10,840 nt of DNA from positions 1 to 10,840 of the forward strand of contig JBDLTZ010000275.1 in NCBI GenBank assembly GCA_039805565.1, written 5' to 3'. The notes beneath the pieces were generated by a model. The model searched no databases. It was not told the DNA's origin and saw only the letters and a list, made by a program, of their open reading frames with translations. Position 1 is the stretch's first letter; each line of letters opens with the position of its first letter. Positions 6,601-10,840 of this stretch are shown piece by piece. The position numbers were made by a program, and so were the translations under genes. This stretch comes from CALJIC01 sp039805565 (GTDB lineage: Bacteria; Chloroflexota; Chloroflexia; Chloroflexales; Roseiflexaceae).

Positions 6601-7349
6601 AGGTCCTCCTCACGCAGCCGTGCGACCTCGTTGTGGCGGAGCCCCGAGGCGCGCAGCAGGCGGAGCATGCGCGCGAACTCGAGGCCATCGTCGGGGTCAC
6701 GCGCCAGGCGCTCGGCCAGCCGGTCTGCTTGACTGGCGCTGTAACTGCCTCGTGGAGCGCTACGACGGAGGCCGGCGTAGAGCTCCGTGGGAACCAGCTG
6801 GTCGGGCGGGACCGTGTTCCACCCCAGGTCGTTCAACGCGTAGCCCAGCTTCCGCAGGCTGCCCAGCGTGTTCTTGATGTAGGTCTGCGACAGCCCTTGG
6901 GCGCGCATGCCGCCGGCGACCGCACCGACGTGGGCGACGGTGAGCTCGCGGAGCATCCTCGGCCGGACCTCGGGGGGCAGACCGCGGAGCGCGGAGATGC
7001 AGCGCTGCTGGTGGGTGCGGAGGCTCTCCCACGAGTAGATGAACTGGTGGGCGACGCCCTCCTGCTTGGCGCGATGCCGGCTCTCGCCGATCCGTGCGCT
7101 GTGGTGGAGGGCCTGGCAGACCTGCTGGACGAGGCTCGGGCGCTTGCTCATGGCGGGCTCTCTGCGGGCGATGCTCTCGCGCTGACCGCCAGCGCCCGCG
7201 CATCGCGGAGCAGGGCTGGGGTGCCACCGGGTAGCAGGGACGGCGAGGCCGGCGGGGAGAGACATCCTATCGGCTGTCTCTCCCCGTCTCCACGGGGGGC
7301 TTATAACGCCCCTCACCGCGAGGGGCTTTGGCGCATCAGGACGCGGTAA
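3660..7349 (+). CDS. AEP-type primase / replication initiator, multi-domain; frame runs on antisense to the recombinase
   Basis: Replication protein of a mobile element. ATG 3660 has GGAGG (3651-3655) 4 nt upstream and is preferred over TTG 3648. Residues ~1-200 form an archaeo-eukaryotic primase-like domain with metal-binding ACDLDTGG (D83, D85), GGHVWIVF (H120) and EVYPSGADLRLPFGLHR (151-167), resembling the TOTE-type primase family. Residues ~270-335 form a Zn-finger of primase type (C279, H282, then C309/C311 and C316). A Pro-rich linker follows, then a winged helix (~412-500, AAEALGVPLDTIKFTKRRL). After a low-complexity linker (~500-575) comes a helical stretch and a C-terminal domain (~693-850) that faintly recalls the DnaA N-terminal fold. 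From about base 6228 the frame is codon-register antisense to the recombinase gene, so the native protein probably ends near there; no stop exists before 7347-7349. The linker DNA holds a candidate origin (5159-5275). Confidence 0.75.
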   Translation: MPGPTFPDDLLQQYRHAFLRHEPLSHARMTPSGFRAKYLRDDPTTGAPYGPITDADLAAHLAGEVTLAAVLQRDGRSHVAACDLDTGGEATLRRVVQAAERRGCHATAFALDAGQHDGGHVWIVFREAHPAEDLRALMRDILADAGVPGLEVYPSGADLRLPFGLHRRQDRRGQLLLHSEAPGIAIDADPVGALTAFLQAYQETDAAPVAQAHAAQQERAAASAVLAARVEQALPLGAAVTGADVIRAYNAATDLVALLEGYGARVVHHYAGGRVLLHCAVHQDHRNGDQHPSLIVQPGTGRQTGKLICGCYSPNCRLHNRPGQVKDAFEVYCILEGIDRGEGVKRQSQRLRPPSRRGGPLGGAGLPPRTPPAPPSDGHPPTQASGVAPDQPAQHELSLAPDDVVITPAPSLDDDWRAAVQSRLTALQRDPRARPMDRRLYAFFAERCTTGSRCRPSNAAAAEALGVPLDTIKFTKRRLCELGYITVSVSTDGRNTSQVQLLPPSTQGEGGVIARSPESKLGIGSTRKGGGNSDAITPRMSPAPRQDAGNQGGDVPIPPSPPLPPHVTPGNARQLAASKQSDLATLTHQDLHVKRGRLLGAASKAAHERQRFALLRLAAEIDDELARRQLAALGTVGQGVACAENQTPALECAPTSTAAVAAMPTAVCDDASHARPLGDMPGTVLTIASPDAPHPPLSDAQLTALVRRGLRERVRSPRRLLVEQVEVRREERAITLICPAIAPVVVVEQELAPLVPAVLAELGIAATMPNEVQVRRGVVTAARGERPHWLAASEWASLPVAAKALFTGASIVGTTLYGATPRLTSGLAEDRSGAIAWVLNLVGDDVVESAATSGTALGDVAVGEVGPAVAHGGHQLAPRVALAEAGGDPAVDVLLGEERPEAVQALAVDPQLVAGLPHGVLEPPGQAPAVAPEVVAAGRDVVDRLPERGAAGIVEGRADDPRAPTLGVGTSHGDGAGLAIEVLLTQPCDLVVAEPRGAQQAEHARELEAIVGVTRQALGQPVCLTGAVTASWSATTEAGVELRGNQLVGRDRVPPQVVQRVAQLPQAAQRVLDVGLRQPLGAHAAGDRTDVGDGELAEHPRPDLGGQTAERGDAALLVGAEALPRVDELVGDALLLGAMPALADPCAVVEGLADLLDEARALAHGGLSAGDALALTASARASRSRAGVPPGSRDGEAGGERHPIGCLSPSPRGAYNAPHREGLWRIRTR
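5159..5275. repeat. Repeat and palindrome cluster inside the primase gene: candidate replication origin
   Basis: In order: GTTGC (5159-5163) plus a C7 run, which pairs with G9 plus GCAAC (5243-5255) with one mismatch; a hairpin CCCCCCCTC (5165-5173) / GAGGGGGGG (5184-5192); a perfect 20-bp palindrome GGGTGATCGCGCGATCACCC (5191-5210); a small AT-richer stretch with two CTAGGAA copies 16 bp apart (5220-5226, 5236-5242); and a further CGCGATCACCC (5261-5271). A one-mismatch copy, CGTGATCACCCC, lies at 4871-4882. The cluster encodes the unstructured linker just after the winged helix. The same placement is known for the origin iterons inside phage lambda gene O. Origin function is inference. Confidence 0.45.
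6228..7151 (-). CDS. Tyrosine recombinase / site-specific integrase
   Basis: A 307-aa integrase that would cut and rejoin element and host DNA at att sites. An N-terminal SAM-like core-binding region (~35-135) precedes the catalytic domain, which has all signature residues: R172 in SGLRHNEVARL, K199 in NAKGG, H262-x-x-R265 in GLHGFR, H296 in MGHSR and the nucleophile Y305 (nine residues after H296, as in XerD). The protein stops two residues after that tyrosine, an unusually short tail. ATG 7151 (MSKRPSL) is chosen because further upstream the frame loses protein-like composition and runs through hairpins; its SD is weak. It is the only minus-strand gene here and converges on the primase gene. 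It appears to lack TTA, CTA and TCA codons, which is why the opposite frame stays open. The best functional partner is the Xis-like gene at 1-222. Confidence 0.88.
   Translation of the reverse strand: MSKRPSLVQQVCQALHHSARIGESRHRAKQEGVAHQFIYSWESLRTHQQRCISALRGLPPEVRPRMLRELTVAHVGAVAGGMRAQGLSQTYIKNTLGSLRKLGYALNDLGWNTVPPDQLVPTELYAGLRRSAPRGSYSASQADRLAERLARDPDDGLEFARMLRLLRASGLRHNEVARLREEDLDREAGTVTVRGANAKGGRPRVVGPTLDDAGRAALREAIDDIPAGRNHLWSDGRRLARRLEDAMREACDELGIDRKGLHGFRALFAQEYIDRRVAAGLSERDARRELMAPMGHSRPNFTYSYVP
7253..7326. repeat. Four overlapping, mutually exclusive hairpins in the recombinase leader
   Basis: H1: CGGGGAGAGACA (7253-7264) / TGTCTCTCCCCG (7275-7286), perfect 12 bp, 10-nt spacer. H2: CCCCGT (7282-7287) / ACGGGG (7292-7297). 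H3: GGGGC (7296-7300) / GCCCC (7308-7312). H4: GCCCCTC (7308-7314) / GAGGGGC (7320-7326), followed by TTT on the plus strand. Each hairpin shares bases with the next, so neighbours cannot form together. The set lies ~100 bp upstream of the recombinase ATG. It may be an attenuator, a bidirectional terminator, or (H1) a recombinase core-type site. Confidence 0.5.
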
Positions 7350-7364
7350 TGTTTGGGTTGCGAC

Positions 7365-7606
7365 GCCAGCGTATGCTGGCACCTCCACGAGCGTTGCACC
7401 GAGTGGTGCATTGCCCGAACGGGCCTGACGTTGATGCGATGGAGCTGAGTGGCGCGAGGCGCCGGGGTCAGGGTGCCATGGCATCGAACGGGTTCACCTG
7501 CTGGTGCATTGCGCACGACGGTGCAGATGTCAGGCGTGCAGTGTGCCGTAGGCGACGGCCCAGTGGAGCTCACAGGCTCCCCCCAGCGAGGCGCCATCCT
7601 GGTGCA
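7365..7606. repeat. Hairpin array and TGGTGCA repeats in the gene-free region
   Basis: Successive hairpins: GCCAGC/GCTGGC (7365-7380), TGCACC/GGTGCA (7395-7410), GCCCG/CGGGC (7413-7424), GGCGC/GCGCC (7451-7463), the palindrome TGCCATGGCA (7474-7483) and CACC/GGTG (7495-7506). TGGTGCA occurs at 7404, 7502 and 7600, spaced exactly 98 bp each time; the first two copies extend to an 11-bp match (TGGTGCATTGC). GCGAGGCGCC occurs at 7454 and 7586. No protein-like ORF occupies 7152-7708. The region could be an attP with arm sites, an oriT/clt-type transfer locus, a plasmid origin or a structured RNA. Confidence 0.4.
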
Positions 7607-7708
7607 AATAGCGGTGGGCAAGCGGTTCGGCGGGCGAAAACGCGTGAACAGCAGGGGCCGTGTGAGGCGGCGCACTGAACATCCTGATTCTACCGAAGGA
7701 GCATAACC

Positions 7709-8074
7709 ATGGGCGAACCACAGCCGCCGCGCGCGATCGGCCCGGTGGTGGACGTGCCGGCGGAGCTGAAGGCGATGTCGCGCCAGCTCGCCGACATGGT
7801 CTCGGTGCTCGCGTCGCTGGCCTCGCAGGCCGCGACGGCACGCCTCGTCGGCGAGCACCAGCACACGGCGATCATGGCTGAGCTGGGCGCCGACCCGGCC
7901 CGCCTTCGCCTGCTGGCCCTGAAATCCATCCTCGAGGCCGCGCAGTATGTGGTGGACGGAGACGCGGAGCTGACGCACAAGAACGCGCGGATGGCTGTGG
8001 AGGCGGCCGACGCCTGGCGCCTCGTCGAGCGCCGGGCACGCAGCCTGGCCGCCCAGGAGCGGCGGCGCAGGTGA
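7709..8074 (+). CDS. Small helical protein of unknown function
   Basis: A 121-aa protein I do not recognise. It is almost entirely predicted helix, Ala/Leu/Arg-rich, with a proline-rich first 15 residues and a strongly basic tail (AAQERRRR). No TM segment, cysteine pair or catalytic motif is visible. ATG 7709 has AAGGAG (7696-7701) with a 7-nt spacing, a strong site. The stop overlaps the GTG start of the next gene by 4 bp (GTGA), so the two are translated together. Coupling to a MerR-HTH coiled-coil protein suggests an accessory or assembly partner of that DNA-binding protein, by position only. Confidence 0.65.
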   Translation: MGEPQPPRAIGPVVDVPAELKAMSRQLADMVSVLASLASQAATARLVGEHQHTAIMAELGADPARLRLLALKSILEAAQYVVDGDAELTHKNARMAVEAADAWRLVERRARSLAAQERRRR

Positions 8075-8856
8075 GCAAGCAGCGCCAGTACATCGCGGCC
8101 GAGCTGGCCGAGCAACTTACCAAGCGTACCGATACCACGCTGCTGCGCTGGCACCGGGCGGGGAAGGTGCGCCGACGGGTGGTGGCCGGCCGGGTGCAGT
8201 ACCACGAAGGCGATCTGCGCCAGCGTATGGCCGAGTTGGCGCAGATGGAGGCGGAGGCGCCCCCCCTTCCTAGCCATTCCGGCGAACTCCTCGACCGCCT
8301 GGTTGAGGCCCAGGCGGCGCGTGATCTGGACCGCCAGCACCTGGAGGATCTGCGGGCCGCCTATGAGGCCGTGCAGGCCGAGCGTGATGCGCTGCGGCTC
8401 CAGGTGCGCGTCGCCCAGGCGGCGCAGGTGGGCGCGGAGGCCGAGCGCGAGCGCGTGCGGGTGGCGCTCGCGCAGGTGCAGGGGGCGCTCGGCCAGGCGA
8501 TGCAGGACCTGGAGCACGCGCGAAGCGAGCGTGATCAGACGCGGCTGGCACATGGGGCGGCGCAGCGGGAGCGGGACCAGGCGCGACGAGAGCGTGATCT
8601 GGCGCTCGCGGCGCAGGCCGAGGCCGAGCAGGGGCGGGATGCGACGCTGCGGGAGGCCGCGCAGCTCAGCACGAACCTGAAGCGTGCGCGCGAGCGGATG
8701 GTCATACTTGAGGAGGCCGAGGCAACGCTGAACCGGCACCTGATCTGGCTGCACGAGCTGATCAAGGAGCTCCTCGCGGATGGGCTCGTCTTCGGCCGCA
8801 AGGGGGGCTACCAGCAGCGGTATGACGCTGGACCAGACCAGGGACGCTCCTCGTAG
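8071..8856 (+). CDS. MerR-type HTH plus long coiled coil, KfrA-like DNA-binding protein
   Basis: A 261-aa protein. Residues ~5-52 (YIAAELAEQLTKRTDTTLLRW, then KVRRRVVAGRVQYHEGDLR, listed as separate pieces) form a MerR/excisionase-like HTH with wing. Residues ~70-240 form an uninterrupted Ala/Glu/Arg/Gln coiled coil with repeating RERDQAR/SERDQTR-type heptads and no proline, ending in a short Gly-rich tail (FGRKGGYQQRY). This architecture matches plasmid KfrA-type proteins, which bind DNA by an N-terminal HTH and self-associate by coiled coil to aid plasmid maintenance. Homology to KfrA itself is not shown; the resemblance is of layout. The start is GTG 8071, overlapping the previous stop. 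Underlying DNA repeats (GAGCGTGATC-type) come from the heptads. A structural partition-like or nucleoid-organising role is inferred. Confidence 0.75.
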   Translation: MSKQRQYIAAELAEQLTKRTDTTLLRWHRAGKVRRRVVAGRVQYHEGDLRQRMAELAQMEAEAPPLPSHSGELLDRLVEAQAARDLDRQHLEDLRAAYEAVQAERDALRLQVRVAQAAQVGAEAERERVRVALAQVQGALGQAMQDLEHARSERDQTRLAHGAAQRERDQARRERDLALAAQAEAEQGRDATLREAAQLSTNLKRARERMVILEEAEATLNRHLIWLHELIKELLADGLVFGRKGGYQQRYDAGPDQGRSS

Positions 8857-8957
8857 ACCCGCGCCGGACATGCTCAGGCTGCGACAACCGGGCTGCCCGC
8901 CAGGTCTTCCCCGCCGGCCCAGCCTACCACGCGGCGGTTCGGCGATAGGGTGTTCCA

Positions 8958-9022
8958 TCGTGTGGGATAGGAGGGGACTGGCCTGCGGCCAGCGCTGCGC
9001 TTTCCCCTCCTATCCCACACGA
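8958..9022. repeat. Perfect 20-bp inverted repeat with an inner hairpin
   Basis: TCGTGTGGGATAGGAGGGGA (8958-8977) is exactly complementary to 9003-9022. The 25-nt loop holds a second hairpin, CTGGCC (8978-8983) / GGCCAG (8987-8992) around TGC, and the palindrome AGCGCT (8991-8996). No T-run flanks it on either strand, so a standard intrinsic terminator is unlikely. It lies ~100 bp after the coiled-coil gene, in the 468-bp gene-free region 8857-9324. Confidence 0.75.
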
Positions 9023-9090
9023 CGCTGCGCGCCCGTATCGCGAACCAAACGCCCTACGTGGTGGCCGGCGGACGGCGGGAAAAACCTGCC

Positions 9091-9139
9091 CGCTGCGGCG
9101 GGGGCGGGCGACGCCCGGTCTCGCCGCAGCGCCGGCGCT
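9091..9139. repeat. Second nested hairpin and adjoining 12-bp palindrome
   Basis: CGCTGCGGCG (9091-9100) pairs perfectly with CGCCGCAGCG (9122-9131); its loop contains CGGGC (9105-9109) / GCCCG (9113-9117) around GAC. The right arm runs into the palindrome AGCGCCGGCGCT (9128-9139). It repeats the outer-stem-plus-inner-hairpin plan of the structure at 8958-9022, without sharing its sequence. Confidence 0.5.
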
Positions 9140-9256
9140 ATGCTGTACCCCCCTCCTAAGCTGCTGGTCGATGAGCTGGCGGTGCGGAAGGCGGAGATCT
9201 TCTGCTCCTGCTGCTTGCCGATAAGGGTAGATCAGGGTGAGTTAGTAAACTTGTGC

Positions 9257-9284
9257 TTGACGCGAGAATAGAGAGTGGTATAAT
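9257..9284 (+). promoter_or_regulatory. Strong extended -10 sigma70 promoter for the XRE-ImmA module
   Basis: TTGACG (9257-9262), a 16-bp spacer and a perfect TATAAT (9279-9284) preceded by TGG (extended -10). It is in the most AT-rich stretch of the window. Transcription would start near 9291, 34 nt before ATG 9325, which rules out the upstream GTG at 9253 as the start used from this promoter. Confidence 0.8.
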
Positions 9285-9324
9285 TTATTCAATATTTGCC
9301 ATTCGCTGTAGGAGTCAGGACCGC

Positions 9325-9945
9325 ATGGGCTACATTGACGAGACGTACGACATCTCCGTCACGGAAGCAAAAGCCGTAATGCAGCCACATTTGCCCACCC
9401 TGTCTGAGGGGATCCAGCAGGGCTGGGCAGAATGGAGCTTGCTTGCTCAGAACAAGCCCTGGCTCAGCGCCCGAGCACGGGCGAGCATTGTCCACGACGC
9501 CATCTGGGCAGCGGTAAAGCAGAGGTTCACTGGGGTGGACGGCACAGCGATCGTGGAGTCCCGCGGGCTGCGTGTGCTGGTGCTGGAGGATCACATCGCT
9601 ATCCGATTCAAGAAGCTTGACCGGGAGCTGCGTCCAAAGAACATTTGGACGCAGCAACAGCTTGCCTTTGTCCGCCAGGAGTCGCTCGTTGGTATTCCGC
9701 CAGTCACCCGACTGACCATGGGCTATGTTCTCACGGCGCTCCAGAACGACATCGAGAAGATTGCGGTTACGCTCCAGCGCGTGGATCATCTGGCGTGGGC
9801 ATTCGAGATTCCTGTGGCCAGAAAGACCGTTACCATCGCGACCATCACACCTGCGAACGTTGAGCCAATTCGCGAGCGGAGGGTTCGACCGAAGAAGGTC
9901 AACGAAAATGAGCGCACCGACAATGACCAAACGGGGGCCGCATGA
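9325..9945 (+). CDS. Conserved-looking partner protein of the XRE-ImmA regulator, function unknown
   Basis: A 206-aa soluble protein that I do not recognise by name. It starts GYIDETYDISVTEAKAVM. It has a helical first half with WAEWSLL and SARARASIVHDAIWAAVKQRF, then a beta-rich stretch (VLVLEDHIAIRFKKLD), a further helical part, and a basic, charged tail (EPIRERRVRPKK). ATG 9325 follows the -10 box and has AGGAG (9310-9314) or AGGA (9317-9320). An in-frame GTG at 9253 is upstream of the promoter boxes and is rejected. It overlaps the next gene by 38 bp, so the two are co-expressed. Two-gene loci made of a Xre-COG2856 protein and a small unknown partner have been predicted as toxin-antitoxin-like modules; this would be the partner, possibly antitoxin, toxin or peptidase substrate. 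Confidence 0.8.
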   Translation: MGYIDETYDISVTEAKAVMQPHLPTLSEGIQQGWAEWSLLAQNKPWLSARARASIVHDAIWAAVKQRFTGVDGTAIVESRGLRVLVLEDHIAIRFKKLDRELRPKNIWTQQQLAFVRQESLVGIPPVTRLTMGYVLTALQNDIEKIAVTLQRVDHLAWAFEIPVARKTVTIATITPANVEPIRERRVRPKKVNENERTDNDQTGAA

Positions 9946-10840
9946 TACCGTCAATTCAGCAATGCTGATTTTGGCGCGTGAGTCGCGGGAGTGGACGCAG
10001 ACACAGCTGGCCGGTGCAGTAGGGGTCTCTCAGGCGGTTATTTCTCGGTACGAGACTGAGACTCGAACCATCAACAGTGATCACCTGCAGCGTATCGCGG
10101 ATGCACTGCACTATCCAGTGGACTTCTTCTACCGCTCGGGGGAGCGCTTTGGTTTAGGAAGCAGTGGCCTCTACCATCGGAAGCGCAAGACGCTTCCTGA
10201 TCGAAAGCTCGACTCATTCATTGCTCGCGTCAACATCTTCCGCATCAATGTGACCGATCTGATGCGGTCGATGGATTTTGAACATCCCCGAGTCTTCCCG
10301 TCCTTGGATCCGGATGACTTCAGCGGTGACATCGAGAGCATAGCTGAGGCGGTCCGCGCAGCTTGGAAGCTCCCAAGTGGGCCGGTTGCCGATCTCGTCG
10401 GGGCCATCGAAGATGCTGGAGGAATAGTCCACTACACGTTCTACGGCACACAGAAGATCGATGCGCTTGTCCAGTGGATTAAGCCATCACCTCCCGTCTT
10501 CCTACTCAACGGTGATTTTCCCGGCGATCGATTGCGGTTCACCTTGGCGCACGAGATTGGTCACCTCGTGATGCATGATGTTCCGACAGTGGATATTGAG
10601 CTCCAGGCCGATGCTTTCGCATCGGCGCTACTGATGCCCCGTCGAGACATTTTGCCCGAACTGACCCCTGTGACGCTGGCCCACCTGGCGCAACTCAAGC
10701 AGCGCTGGCGGGTCTCGATCGCGGCACTGATTAGACGGGCTCGCGACCTGGAAGTGATCACCGAACGGCAGTATAGGTCCCTGAACGAGGAGATGAGCCG
10801 ACTCGGTTATCGTACTGAGGAGCCGAACGCTGTAACTCAT
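9908..10840 (+). CDS. XRE HTH - ImmA/IrrE Zn-metallopeptidase fusion, 3' end outside the window
   Basis: 311 residues are visible and the frame is still open at the window edge. Residues ~18-72 are a XRE/Cro HTH (LAGAVGVSQAVISRYE). After a ~100-aa linker comes an ImmA/IrrE (COG2856, DUF955) peptidase: FTLAHEIGH with HExxH at H215-E216-H219, followed by the family signature ELQADAFASALLMP (231-244), in which E231 is the likely third zinc ligand. Family members cut repressors (ImmA on ImmR in ICEBs1) or control damage responses (IrrE in Deinococcus). Here sensor, DNA binding and peptidase are on one chain. ATG 9908 has GAAGG (9894-9898) 9 nt upstream and overlaps the preceding gene. The DNA is visibly less GC-rich than the rest of the window. 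Likely roles are element immunity/induction switch, or toxin-antitoxin/anti-phage module. Confidence 0.92.
   Translation, partial: MSAPTMTKRGPHDTVNSAMLILARESREWTQTQLAGAVGVSQAVISRYETETRTINSDHLQRIADALHYPVDFFYRSGERFGLGSSGLYHRKRKTLPDRKLDSFIARVNIFRINVTDLMRSMDFEHPRVFPSLDPDDFSGDIESIAEAVRAAWKLPSGPVADLVGAIEDAGGIVHYTFYGTQKIDALVQWIKPSPPVFLLNGDFPGDRLRFTLAHEIGHLVMHDVPTVDIELQADAFASALLMPRRDILPELTPVTLAHLAQLKQRWRVSIAALIRRARDLEVITERQYRSLNEEMSRLGYRTEEPNAVTH

Larger units (their letters stand above)
1..10840. mobile_element. Segment of a putative integrative/conjugative or plasmid-like element (AICE-like gene set)
   Basis: The window holds a Xis-like HTH gene, an FtsK/TraB-like translocase with TM segments, an AEP-type primase, a tyrosine recombinase, a KfrA-like coiled-coil protein and a XRE-ImmA regulator, with no host housekeeping gene, tRNA or rRNA. 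This is the functional set known from actinomycete integrative and conjugative elements. No attachment-site pair or target tRNA is visible, so the element's boundaries lie outside the window or are unrecognised. A conjugative plasmid or phage-plasmid would give a similar picture. Confidence 0.5.

Noticed and set aside
7152..7484. Recombinase N-terminus extended to the upstream start at 7484
   Set aside because: The added residues are Pro/Arg-rich with no similarity to integrase arm domains, and the DNA is taken up by hairpins.
7260..7510. CRISPR array
   Set aside because: There are several hairpins but no identical repeat-spacer units, and no cas genes are present.
8300..8700. Direct DNA repeats (GAGCGTGATC-type) as iterons
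   Set aside because: They are explained by repeating RERDxx heptads of the encoded coiled coil.
7690..8958. 422-codon minus-strand frame opposite the coiled-coil gene
   Set aside because: Low-complexity Arg/Leu/His-rich composition from reading a heptad-repeat gene backwards; the plus strand has SD, coupling and HTH.
8780..9271. Plus-strand 163-codon frame over the 20-bp inverted repeat
   Set aside because: Its start lies inside the coiled-coil gene, it runs through strong hairpins and it has no coherent composition. Only its last ~40 codons (from ATG 9140) look mildly protein-like, without an SD.
9253..9324. GTG 9253 as the start of the 206-aa gene
   Set aside because: The promoter's -35 and -10 boxes (9257-9284) lie downstream of it, and ATG 9325 has its own SD.

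Overview
The window is very GC-rich bacterial DNA. It has strong AGGAGG-type ribosome binding sites, 4-bp ATGA/GTGA gene overlaps and recognisable sigma70-type promoters. Gene content is that of a mobile element: an excisionase-like HTH protein, an FtsK/TraB-like DNA translocase with two membrane-protein neighbours, a large archaeo-eukaryotic-type (AEP) primase that also carries a Zn-finger and winged helix, a tyrosine recombinase, a MerR/KfrA-like coiled-coil DNA-binding protein, and a XRE-ImmA (COG2856) Zn-peptidase regulator with a partner gene. This set resembles the blueprint of actinomycete integrative and conjugative elements (AICEs: Xis, Int, a single FtsK-type translocator, a prim-pol replicase). 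The host phylum cannot be fixed from this sequence; Actinomycetota or Chloroflexota are the most natural guesses. No host housekeeping gene, tRNA or rRNA is visible.

Layout. 1-222: Xis-like HTH gene, entering from the left. 219-247: consensus promoter with a perfect 8-bp inverted repeat between its -35 and -10 boxes, driving a three-gene membrane/translocation unit (429-935, 986-2578, 2575-3336). 3337-3659: a gene-free regulatory block with two promoters facing each other and several nested hairpins; a short antisense RNA controlling the replication gene is a reasonable hypothesis. 3660-7349: one open frame whose recognisable part (AEP primase, Zn-finger, winged helix, C-terminal domain) ends around 6200. 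The remainder is the antisense shadow of the tyrosine recombinase gene at 6228-7151 (minus strand). Within the primase gene, 5159-5275 holds a cluster of palindrome, repeats, G-tracts and a small AT-richer stretch that looks like an embedded replication origin. 7152-7708: gene-free and packed with inverted repeats, including four mutually exclusive hairpins in the recombinase leader. 7709-8856: two translationally coupled genes, the second a MerR-HTH plus long coiled coil. 8857-9324: gene-free, with a perfect 20-bp inverted repeat and a second nested hairpin. 9257-10840: an extended -10 promoter drives a 206-aa unknown protein and an overlapping XRE-ImmA protein that runs off the right edge. 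This last module is visibly less GC-rich than the rest and may be a separate acquisition.

How it may work together (inference). Xis and the recombinase would excise and integrate the element. The primase with its internal origin and antisense-controlled leader would replicate the excised circle. The FtsK-like protein with its membrane partners would move DNA at the envelope. The coiled-coil protein may organise or segregate the element. The XRE-ImmA pair would act as an immunity/induction switch, or as a toxin-antitoxin or defence module.
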